Source of the DNA: Phoronis ovalis
Taxonomy: Eukaryota > Phoronida > Phoronidae
NCBI GenBank assembly: GCA_028565635.1
Contig: JAOXYB010083943.1
Location: forward strand, 1-22,823
Direction of reading: 5' to 3'
DNA: 22,823 bases
This document shows, in pieces, positions 1 to 11,400 of the stretch. The notes below the pieces were generated by a model. It ran no database searches, was not told the origin of the DNA, and was given only the letters and a program-made list of their open reading frames with translations. The stretch's first letter is position 1, and each line of letters opens with the position of its first letter. The translations under genes were made by a program, and so were the position numbers.

Positions 1-189
1 GATAGGCATTAGACATAACAAATGTATTGTTTAATAATCAACTGGGAAAGTGTTGTATTGTGCCGAGAAAGTACAGTGAGGGGCCAGATTGACCATCTGT
101 ACTATTTTACTGTGAAACAAAACTAAGAGGAATATTTACAATTTGTTGCATGATATTGTAAACTTTTGAAGCTTTATCATTGCAAAAAA

Positions 190-470
190 TGAAATATCGT
201 TTGTAATACCAACAAGGAAACAGTATCCCATCTGACACTCCTCTTCTATGGCACTAGAAATGAACTTAAAGTTACGTTTATTTTAATATGTGTACTTTAC
301 TTGCAAATACTAACTCTGACTTTTCCCGCATTGCAACTAATAGAATAGATATGCTTTTAGATACAAAAATTGTAGCCAGATCCGGATTTGATTCAAACTC
401 CCACTTCAAACTTTATGCTAAAATGTTTGGAAAAACCCGGGAATTACAACTCACGAAATTCAAGCTGTAG
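190..470 (+). mobile_element. Decayed LINE reverse-transcriptase C-terminal fragment (tentative)
   Basis: Around 199-285 one frame reads CNTNKETVSHL followed by FYGTRNEL, which resembles the Cys/His-containing segment that follows the reverse-transcriptase domain of non-LTR retrotransposons. A second frame from 288 continues open for 60 codons to a stop at 470. The two frames imply a frameshift near 285. This is recognition from family pattern only; no 3' tail or target-site duplication is visible. Confidence 0.35.
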
Positions 471-982
471 CCTCAATATCAAAATATCAAAAAATAAGAA
501 AAGGTATAACTCTAGATTATTTTTAAATGCGAAAAAATTGATTTTCACGGAAAGAACACAATTTTGAACTTGCAGTTTAAAATACGTCGGGGCGTTACTC
601 GAAAAAAAAATGACGACACGAATTAGCCAAATATCTTGACTTTTAAACAAAAAAAAGATTACCTAAATACCTAAAGCCGCCTTAAAATGGTAATCATTTT
701 TCAAACACCCCCTAAATGTAGATAACGCAATTCGCTAAAATGCAACATTTGGAGATTTTTTTCCAGCTTTTTTCGTGGAAACCGACTTAATATCATTCCT
801 AAAAGATATATATTGATGTCTTACAATATGTTTCAGAGGTTTTTGAATAGTATCAAAGATTTAATGTTGATGCTAGTTACTAAATCCAGAACTTATTAAG
901 ATACATTGGTTTTAGCTGTTTACTTATGGTGCACAGGTAATTTTCGTTAAAGAGACTTTACATAAAAATCCTTGCCATTCCA
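471..982. other. Intronic AT-rich sequence, nothing recognised
   Basis: Part of copy 1 intron 1. Poly-A and poly-T runs and no coherent reading frame, repeat or RNA structure that I can support. Confidence 0.4.
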
Positions 983-1515
983 GCCCGCATAGTCACTTGT
1001 ACTAAGAAGTGTTGTCACATTGATCACACCTATTTTGAAACAGCTTCGTTGGCTATCAGTTTCCAGGCGCATTGAATTTAAGATCTTGGTTTTTGTTTTC
1101 AAAATTATTATGGGCACTGCCCCAATGTATTTGTGTGATTTTTTTAGTTAAATCATGCCCTATTAGAAATCTACGATCATCTCGAAGCATTTTATTTATA
1201 GTTCCTAGGGTTAATTCACGTACATATGGAGATAGGGCCTTTTCTGTTTGTGCTCCATCTCTATGGAATGCCCTCCTTTTAGAATTACGATCCCACAATA
1301 GTCTCGAACGTTTTAAGTCTGATTTAAAAACCTATCTGTTTAGTTGCCATTATTCTTAGGCTTTATTATTTCTTTGTTTATTTTATTCCTTAGATTTTCA
1401 TATTTTCATTTTATTGTATTTCACTGTACTTTTATTAGATTTCTTGTAAATCCTCTTTGATTTGCTGTATATTGTAAGATTCAGGGCTATATAAATGTAT
1501 ATCACTATTATTATT
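983..1515 (+). mobile_element. 5'-truncated LINE (non-LTR retrotransposon) 3' end
   Basis: Remnant of the C-terminus of a LINE reverse transcriptase plus its 3' UTR. Three successive frames carry the family pattern: an ARIVT-type segment near 983, then a segment reading LKQLRWLSVSRRIEFKIL from about 1035, then 1072-1359 with YGDRAFSVCAPSLWNALLLE and LKTYLF before the stop. Two frameshifts (about 1010-1022 and 1137-1147) make it dead. The 3' end has GGGCTATATAAATGTAT and a short ATT-repeat tail (1481-1515), typical of CR1/L2-like LINE tails. It lies in copy 1 intron 1, sense to the gene. Clade assignment is uncertain. Confidence 0.8.
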
Positions 1516-1577
1516 GGATTCGGGCCATTGCTTTAAAAGAGAAAACTTGTTTCCTTTGACAACGGCCCTTACCAAAA

Positions 1578-1800
1578 AAGAAGTCTTCATTTAGTATTCG
1601 AGAAGTGGTATATTTTAGTATTTGAAGACTTCTTCCCATAACCACATAATGCACAAATAAGTGTTCGGTAGTTAAGTATTCGAATGGGCCGAAATATTTA
1701 AATGAGCTAAGTATTCGAATATTTAGATGTCTTCGAATACTTACATTCGAATACTGAGATCGAATCCTTAGATATCTTCGATAATATGTAATCGAATACA
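1578..1800. repeat. Hairpin plus TTCGAA-rich patch
   Basis: A perfect 12-bp inverted repeat (1578-1589 and 1623-1634) encloses a 33-nt loop. From about 1603 to 1800 the motif ATTCGAATA and close variants recur many times. The 96-codon reverse-strand ORF over this stretch (1511-1801) is tyrosine- and arginine-rich and looks like a by-product of the repeat. Probably a short interspersed or MITE-like repeat; family not recognised. Confidence 0.5.
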
Positions 1801-1861
1801 ACCATAAACCACTTATAATTTCTGTCAGTGCAAACTGGTGTTAGATATGCATGCATATAAA

Positions 1862-2073
1862 CAGTGGCGGATCCAGGATTTTCGTGAAGGGGGCATGGAC
1901 AAAAATAATTTGAGGGCGAGCGGCCGCAGGACGCGAATTTATAACATACACAAACTTATACACACTTAACACAAACTTACATCATACTAGATAGAGGTAT
2001 TAATTGAATTTAATGTTCAGAATTAATTCTTGGTAAGGGGGGGGGCTTCCCCCCCCCCATAAATCCGCCACTG
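1862..2073 (+). mobile_element. Short inverted-repeat element (MITE-like), 212 bp
   Basis: The ends CAGTGGCGGAT (1862-1872) and ATCCGCCACTG (2063-2073) are perfect 11-bp terminal inverted repeats. The interior has GCGGCCGC (1920-1927) and a G-run/C-run foldback (about 2036-2058). No coding capacity. The flanking 8-mers differ, so no target-site duplication is preserved. A related copy lies in reverse orientation at 13815-13976. CAGTGG-type ends suggest a hAT-like non-autonomous element, which is inference. Confidence 0.65.
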
Positions 2074-2471
2074 CCCATTACCTGTCAGATATATATAAAC
2101 TCTTTGTTTGAACATTGATATTTAAATTTTTAAACGATGTTCGTAAAAATTGGGATCTGATGGATGTTAATCTATTAGTGCATTATGGAACATAATCATA
2201 CTTGGATCAAACTTAATTTCATTTTCATGAATCTTTTATGCCCGTCAGCAAACATTTTAACATTAATTTAGAACTTTGTTTTAAGTGTACCTGCTCATCT
2301 TAGTTTTAATTGAGAACGTAAACGGATTTGCATATTACAAAAATGAATGCATTTTTTACCAGGCTAATGTAGTCTGTTATAGTTTTCCATTCATAGTGAT
2401 CCTAGATACATTTTTTCCACTCACTGCTGTTGTAGGTCAGACTTAAATTAGTTAAAATTTCTATTTTGCAG
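2074..2471. other. End of copy 1 intron 1
   Basis: AT-rich intron sequence leading to the acceptor ctattttgcag (2461-2471). The same acceptor context, attttgcag, precedes exon 2 of copy 2. Nothing else recognised. Confidence 0.5.
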
Positions 2472-5400
2472 GATCTGGTAAGACAACTCTGCTGAACACA
2501 TTGGCTGGTAGATTAGCAATTGATAGTGGAAGCATCACATTGAACGAGCAAAACATTAACAAGAAAATGAAACGGAAAATCTGCTACGTTCTGCAACAAG
2601 ATCTGCTTTTTGGAAATCTCACGTGTAGAGAAACATTAGTTGTAAGTTAAACAACTTCCTTAACTGCCTAAATAACAAAATGGACAAATAACTGCTATTA
2701 ACTAATACTAATTACATATTAGCAGGTACATTCTGGAATCTTATTTGTTAGGATATCATTGCTTCTCATCTCAGTGTTTCCCGTGGGACAGCTGAATATC
2801 CTGGTTAACGATTGTCCAACAGGTGTCGCGCTTTACATTCCTGGCTAGTTTACTATTCTTATATAATAATGCTTTTTAATTTTGAATCCATGCTGTTATT
2901 AAATTCTACATATTACACCGTAATGCATTAATATTAATTACATATTTCAAATTTTGATGGTACTTCAAATAATTTGTGAGATTGACATTTTCAAAAAGTA
3001 GAGTCGCCAAAACCCTATAGGATTTTATTTAGTAGTTTGTATAATGGCTTCAGATAGTGCTAACGGTATTACACCTGCATTGCGGTCTTTGAAATACCTC
3101 CAACAAGCAATTAATTGCCTGTTGAATTGTGTATGCTAAACCTTGAATGTAATTAAATCAAACGTTATGCATTATTTTTTCTCCATTTCTCAGTACACAG
3201 CAATGCTACGCTTACCAGACTCTATGAATCACAAAGAAAAATTAAAAAGAGTTGATGAAATCGTTGATGCCTTAGACATAAGAAAGTGTCTAGATACAAG
3301 TTAGTTACAAATTTCTACAACTGCGGCATTATTTGACATTTTTCAAAAAGGGATGTGCAGCCCAAAAACAAAACATCCAGCCAATATGTCTAAAGATGTT
3401 GACCTGTGACTCAATATTTCTGTTATATCAGTTCTGTAAATTTTCACCAAAACGTGTTTCATTTTGGGACGGATCGGATGTACCAACTTCAAACACTCCT
3501 CAATTGTTTTATAAATATAACTCATATGTGCTGCTCATACGATCTAAAATTTAGAAACATTTTAAATGGCTATATTTTAGACACGTGTTAACTTGTTATT
3601 GCAACAGGTTATAATAAGTTCTAAAAATAAAACTTATTATTAATAATTTGATTAATTATTGACAATAAATATTTTCAGTTGTTGGTGATACTTTTAGCAG
3701 AGGTATGTCAGGGGGAGAGAGGAAAAGGACAAACATTGGTTGTGAACTACTTACTAACCCGATGTTAATGTTACTGGATGTAAGTTAATTCTGTATTTGT
3801 ACAAACATTGGTTGTGAACTACTTACTAACCCGATGTTAATGTTACTGGATGTAAGTTAAGTATATATGTATACAAACATTGATTGTGAAGTACTTACTA
3901 ACCCCATGTTAAGTTAATGCTATAGCTTGTGTCTTTCATAAGGCAGTTTCTAAAAAAGCTGACATATTGTTAATATATTCAGTCTAATTTATCAGTATTT
4001 GTCACAAAATCTAGCCATCCCAATTGTGAGTTTAAAATGCACTAAACGTTTTGAAGTGCATGCATATAAGTCTGTCACAGTGTACTAATTGTAAATGCAG
4101 ACGTAGTACTGCTAAATATTATTTTTATTCTAAAAGTCTCACAACTTTCTGTTTCCAGCCTAAATATATTTGTATGATAAATTAGTAATATAATATTTTG
4201 CAGGAACCGACATCTGGTTTGGATTCCAGTACAGCGTGTAGTTTAATTAAAACACTGAAGGCATACACAAAGAGGTCTAACAAAACTGTGGTCACAACGA
4301 TACATCAACCTTCCAGTCAAATATTCCATATGTTTGATAGAGTGCTGCTACTTGCAGATGGTCAGGTCAGTAAAAGCTGTGGAAAATATCTTAAGTAATG
4401 TTGTAATATTCATTTATTTCATAATTCTAATTAAAAATTCCAATACATTATCAACTACAAAACAAAATTTAAAGTCAGTACAATCCATTTGCTTCTCGTG
4501 TCACTGTAACATTGGCAACATGTAGTGGTAAAGGAAGATTTTGTTTGCAGCCCTAGTTATGTATTCAGTTTGTCAGTAGAGGGAGATAGTAAGTTGCCCT
4601 GCAAGGTGATATCAATTCAATTTTGTTAATCTTTATGTACTGTTTTAAAGCATAAATCAGATGCCATTTTAACCACATTAGTTAAAACTTACAAAATTTA
4701 TTTTTTGTTTGCTATTATTAATATTTAATAATCATAGTTTGAGGTATGTAAGCCTATATAGATTACATGTACCATCATCACTATGAGTATCTGTAAATTT
4801 TACCAACGATGATAATATATTTGCATGAATCAGAGTGTTTTTTTTCAGTGTTCATGGTATTGCACATGACCAATGAAATGAAGATAGTTTGTTAACCATT
4901 TGTGTGTCATACAGTCTTAAACTCGTTACATGATTTTATTATCTGTTACAGGTTGCTTACTTTGGAAATGCTCATAAGATTTTGGACTTTTTTGATGGAA
5001 TAGGTCTACACTGTACTCCACACTATAATCCTGCCGATTTCATCTGTAAGTAGCATAATTCTGTAGAACTATATGGTAAGCCAAGAACATGATTTTACAC
5101 TGAAAGCAGCATCTGTTTGTGTTTAAAACATGTTCTAGAATGCTGTCACTAACTGAACTAAATGTATGTAATTAGCAAGTTACTAAAATCAATAAGATTT
5201 GGAAGCTTACTAATTAAGCACAGAACAGATGAGAATATCAAGTCAACTTTCGTAAGTGCTGGTGGAAAAGGCAAAGTGCAGATCTTGACCTGATAGATTA
5301 TAGCACTGTCATGATGATGCTGGTAGCTCATTTCGTGCTATTTTCAATGTTCTTAGTTAGATAATTTTTGTGTAGTTTAACCTTTTCCAAGAATGATATT

Positions 5401-8400
5401 ATTTTTTTAATTCAATCAGTAGACCATTTCCATGCATTTGGTGGCGCCACCTTGTCTCGGACCCAAATATTCCCAGCATCCACTAATTCCATGAATGAAT
5501 TCCTCGATCACGGATGCGCAGAACTGCGTCTATGCATTGTTCATTACCTAAACATAATATGCTGAAAATGTTTAGATTTGTGACCAGTGACTCCACTACA
5601 TAATGCTAATAGTCTATGAAGTATTATGAATTGTTTTCAGTGGAAAAGGTGAAAGAAGATGAATCTGTGACGGAAAGAATCATCCAGGCAGCAAACAACC
5701 TGAGGTTGGTTTTAGTAAAAGACAGGTTTTTTATGCCTTCAGTGTATTAGCTTGCTATAAAACGAGTAAAATTAAATTAAGACCTAGTTATCGAAACATT
5801 TTTATGATAAATGATTGAATTGCATGATTGTGTGGATGGGCAGGGGGGGTATTCTGGGATATCACGCATCGCCGCCTGGTGGATGGGCATGTTTTTTTTA
5901 ATTTAAAAGAATCATTAATAGAGCTGTAAGGATCACATGTATGAAATTCATGAAACTGTATTTTTAACTCTTTATGTAGGAAAACAGTGGCATGGCCAGA
6001 AAAACTTAGTAAAGCTACTTGTTCTAGAAATGCAAGTGTTGGAAAGTTGGAAGAAGTGGAAATTGCAATCGGAATACATCTGAAACCACCAGACGAGAAA
6101 ACGCGTCCAAATGGAGATACTGGAGGCTACTCGCTGATCAACTCTGGTGTACAGGTACTCGGCATCAAATCAAAAGGTATGCAGCAACTTGTAAGGAAAC
6201 CAAACACAATCATACTTGGAGTTGTTCGCAATGTATTCCAGCTTTCAATACCTGTCATACCAAACGTATTGCTGGAAGCTTACAAAATCAAGTAGATCAC
6301 TGAGATGATATATATTTTTGGTTCTTGTTCTTCGTCTGAACTGACAAAATGCCCTGTAGTACATGTCGCAGTGAGAGCAGGATTTTGAAGGTTTCTCATT
6401 GCTCTGTGTTTCATCTAAAATTTTAAGCAATATTGAATTTTCAAACTATAACTAATAATTCAAAAGTGAAAGCCAGGCTTACTACACACTGGTATATAAT
6501 TATTTCTATGTATAATTATTTTTTTTTAATAAATTGTTTATTTGATTTGTTTATACTGTGCTTTTATAAATGAAACATACCTGCAAACTTACAATCATGT
6601 ACATGTATGCAGTACTAGTGATTTGACTGGTCTTCAACCTGTAACATCCCGATATTCACTGTGTGCACAATATCAATGCTACTGACTAACTGGAAACCCA
6701 AACTTTAGTCTTGAAAGATCTTATTGCAGCCTTAGGCATTATCTTCATGTACAGATGTAGTCCAATTCTAAACCTTTAGTCAAAAACGATGTTTGTTATT
6801 GTGTGTTTCAAATATTTTGAATAATTTTTAGAACCAATAGTCTTGGTGAAAATTAATGATTTGGATGATGACGACGACTCAACAGATTTTGATTCAAGAT
6901 GGCCGACATCATTTTGGACACAGTACAAAACTTTAACCATGAGGACCTTTAGACAATCAAGACCTAGAATTTTGTCAAAATTACAGATTATTCAAGCCTT
7001 TTCATTGGCAATAATAAGTGGACTACTTTGGTTTCAGTTGCCTAGCACAGAAGAAACTCTACACGATAGGATGGGAGTGGTAAGAATCTGCTTAAAATGT
7101 TTTCCAAAAAATACTCGCAAAATAAAATTAAATGAATGCTGTATCTAATGTCACTGCTCTGTAAACAGTTAGTTAAAAGCTTGAGATTTTCGATATATTT
7201 TGATTTGGAAATTAGTTAAGTTTTCTCTTATTCACATTAACAGTGACAAATAATATTTTCGAAAAATTATATCTAATATCAGACCTGTGTGGTGTTGGAA
7301 TAATTGAAAATTCCAGAGTTTTATTGTTTCAGAATAAGGAGTCATATTTCCTGTTTTATTGATTAGCGTTGGCAATAAGTTTTTCAGCAGATCATTACAT
7401 GTGTCCTGTATATGATTTCAAACAGTTTATAGAGTAATCACTGGGAATACCAAGATACATAATGCGATATTAGAATTGTATACAATTACCTGCTGTGTTT
7501 GCAAATGAGATGCCGTTTTGCACAGAATAGCGCAATCCTTTAGATCATAAATAAGTGAGATATAGACACTATTTCACCACACTGTAATTTGACCATCTAT
7601 AGCAAAGCTTTATTTTTCAGATATTCTTTATAGTTTTATATTGGAGCTTCAATCCATTACTTGACGCTATCCTATCATGTGAGTAAAAGGAAACATTGCT
7701 GTTTGTGATGGATCTATATGTAGGATCTTTACCATTACTGACACGCTATTTTTCGGATTGTTCTGCTTCACAATTTTGTTTTGTCTTTTTAGATGTTTTT
7801 CATTTTGGTTGAATGGTTTTTCAGTTCCTATTTGATGCTATCCTGTCATGTAAGTTTAGGTGTGGTCTAGCTGCCTACAGCATGTCAGATATACCATATA
7901 GTTACATAAATATAAGTATTTGCAGTGGAGCTTAACATTAGATTATGTGCTTGCACAAGATGATGTGAGGTGTGTTAATTAATTGGTAGCATAATGCCAT
8001 ACAGTTCTCCATAAATGCACATGATTCATTCGAAAAACTTGGAATTGTAGGATTGACCTGTTACTAGATCACTACTAATACCAGTCTTCAAATAGTCAGC
8101 CTATATTATTTTATTTTCTTGTTAGTTTGTGTTTATATTAACAAATTATAAATATACAATTCTGAACCAAGTTGATGTGAATTTCAGTCAAGAGGGTGGG
8201 AACTTTCATTTGATTCACAGAGTTGAATTATGTTCTTGTAACTGTGGTATTTGTAAGTGTTTAGTCTCACACCCTAATTTACCGTATGCCCTAAGAAATA
8301 ATGTAAACACAAATCATTCAGGACAACAAGCATCGTTAATAATTGTCCGTCGAATCCAGTGAATGTTTAAAAAAAATGACAACTACATTGATAGTCTATA

Positions 8401-11400
8401 GAACTTGGTTTTCCAAAAAAGGATTTAAGCAAATAATTTTAAATTATCCCTTGTCTTTACAGCAGCTTGTAGAGTAACATGTAATTTTTAAATTTTCATT
8501 ATATTTGTCCCAAATTAAAATTGAGTTTTAAATAATTTATATAATTTATATTTATACAGTTAGCATGGCATTATATGATATACTTATACATATATGTGCA
8601 ATATTTACCCTATTTTTGAAAAATTGAAAATATTACTTTTTGTTATAGGTAGCACCAACTCGAGGTTTAAAGTTTGAAAAATGCTTTCATTTAGTACTAG
8701 AAAAAAATTCCAATCCTATCAAAAACAGCAAAGTAGACAAACATTAAGTGACTGTGCCTGCCTTCTCAAAGATTCCAAGCTCTGATAGAAATGACAATTT
8801 AAATTATTTCCTACGGTATAACACTAATAGCACATGCATGTGACATAGAGGTTCTGTATATACTGTTTTGGTGCGTTTTTGTTATGAAATGAACTTTGTT
8901 AAAAGTTGCATTCTTTAGAATGTGAATGCCTAAAAAGCAGCCTTGACATGTATGTTCATGCTTAATTGCAAATCAATGTTTTCATATCAAACATAGCGTC
9001 TGCAAACACTGAAGCTTCATCATTACTTTTAAAAACACGGATGTTTCTTTCTTCTAGATTGCTTTAATTGTGTTTTACTGTTTATTCTACCTAGCTGATA
9101 ACAGAATTTCTAGCTGTTGAATGTAGTAAGTTTCTTTTTTATTCTTTTTTCAGCAGGTGTGTTCGTTTTTACTTAATATTAGATGTTCTACAATCCTGAG
9201 ACAGTTTCTATTGCATGCCAAACATACTCTTTTTAGTACTTACTTACTTACTGGACGTTTGCGACTGCGTTTAATACTATTACATCGTGAGAATGTTAAC
9301 ACCTGCATGTAAGTCTTAATGTATGCAAGTCTTCACGTAACACTTCATTTCATATAATTATGTATTCCAAATTATTTCAATCTTTAATTTCTAGATTTTT
9401 CCTTTCTGACGTACTGGACATTTAATTCTGCATTTGATGCTATTCTATCTTGTGTGTTTTTTTATCTTTGACGTGCAAATGACCTTTTATACCTTGTGAT
9501 TATTCTGTAAAATGGATGAATACTTATTGTTACTAATTTTCAGCATTTACTAACTGCTAGCTACTAACTGTAGTTCACTCCAGCATACTAGTTATTTAGT
9601 TAAGCGTCTTGCAAAATAAATTCGCTGATGATATTATCTTTAAAAAAATTCAAATTCATTGACTACATCATTTAACAGGACCCTTTTAACTTTCATTGTT
9701 TAAGTTCTGTGCATCAAGAGAAAATTGAGAAAAAATGTTTTATTTGAAAGTATGTCTTCGTATGTTTGCAGTCCCAGAAGAGAGAGCTGTGATAAATAAA
9801 GAAAGAGCTTCAGGCGCATATCGACTATCAGCATATTACTTTGCTAAGATGACAAGTGAGGTCCCAATTATGATTATTCTACCAACGTGTAGCATTCTAA
9901 TAACATATTGGATGTCAAACCTGAACGGCATTGGAGCTTTCTTTTTAATGTGGCTCACTTTATTGCTTGGTGCTTTTACTTCTCAGGTAAGGATTAAACG
10001 TTTTGTTTTACTAGTTAAATCTTAAATTTTAATTATTTCAATCTAAATTTTAGTTAATAACTGATCAGCTTTTAGAATGTGAGAATACACTTATAATTTG
10101 ATACCACCTCTTGTTATATTGCAGAAGATGATAAATAATGAGAATCATCGTGTTGAGATAAACTTGGAAAGAGACATGGTTATAGAGATGTCTTGAGATA
10201 CGAGATAATCAGATATGTAAACTAAGAGCTTCCGAATAAAAATATACTAAACTAGTTTATCTACTCTTTGTTTTAGTCTACAGTGAAATAGTATCATGCT
10301 GCGATGTTTTACAGTTATATTATTTATTTCCAGAGTTTGGGGTTATTTATTGGTGCTGCTTGTTTAGATGTCAAGACGGCCATCACAGCTGCTGCTATCA
10401 CTATGTTGGCCGCTATGCTCGCAGGTAATTATTTTCGTAATCGTACGGTTTTCTATAAAAAGTCATTAAATTCTTGAAAAATAACTACATGAGTGTACAC
10501 AAAAGTAATTAGAAATTAAAGGTCAAAATATCTAACTGGTGGCTATAAGAATGTCAGTTTATGTCCCTCCTGTAGCTACTAGGACTGGTGAAGTTGAGAG
10601 AACATAGTTACATGTAGCTAATAAATGCTAGCTAAGTCATGTGCTTAGTAATTTGACAGAATAATTAATTACGTTAATTACAGTGATTTAATAAAATGTA
10701 TCTGTGTCACTGATTATAGCTGCAGATGTTTGCACTAAAAGGTTATAGCAATTATTATTTCATTGTATAAATCATAGTAATATTATACTTTAATTCCATA
10801 TTCCTCCATTTTGTTGTAGGCGGCTTCTATACAAGACATCTTCCATTTTGGTTTGAATGGTTCCGATATCTGTCCTTTGTTCATTATTCATATCACGCAT
10901 CATTAATTTTTGAATTTCAATATGCAGATGATATAGAGTGAGTAAAGACTAATTCTAAAGTATAATTGTTTTCTGGTGCAATACACGTTATAGAAATTGA
11001 AGAATCAAATGTGTAACTCATCATTTTGTGTAAGCTTACTCTGAATCTGTTGTTTCAAGTAGGAAAAGGGAATTTTCATCAGAATGAAACACCTGTTGTG
11101 TTTCAGATTTAAGTTTTAAGTCAAGATGCGTATATACATTTTAAATGTATTGATTATATTTATACGTTTTACATTTTAACAAGCTTAAGCTAATTTGGAC
11201 AATTCTGCAACTTGCAGAAAATCTTTAATGTATTTTACATTTAATTTCACAATAGTAATCTTAGCACTTTTCAAACTGCTAATGTGTTGTCCAATTTATC
11301 TAGAAATACTTTCCTTTTGTATTAATTTATGATCACTGAATTCCAAAAATATTAAAATGTAATTCTAGGACATTTGAAAATGAAACCTGAGTTGGAATCC

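Noticed and set aside
1056-1298. 80-codon reverse-strand ORF
   Set aside because: Antisense shadow of the LINE fragment, which matches the reverse-transcriptase tail on the plus strand.
1854-2081. 8-bp target-site duplication around the 212-bp element
   Set aside because: Flanking 8-mers catataaa and cccattac do not match.
1-2471. Exon 1 of copy 1
   Set aside because: No segment resembling copy 2 exon 1 (MPPVTKFQ to GPSG) is found here, so exon 1 must lie upstream.
4366-4398. Read-through of the exon 5 donor, ending [11 protein letters not shown]
   Set aside because: Short open stretch past a good donor; the next exon joins in frame, and the tail lengths differ between copies. Less convincing than the exon 8 case.
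8129-8362. 77-codon intronic ORF as a hidden exon
   Set aside because: No family resemblance, no matching splice sites in phase, and no counterpart visible in copy 2.
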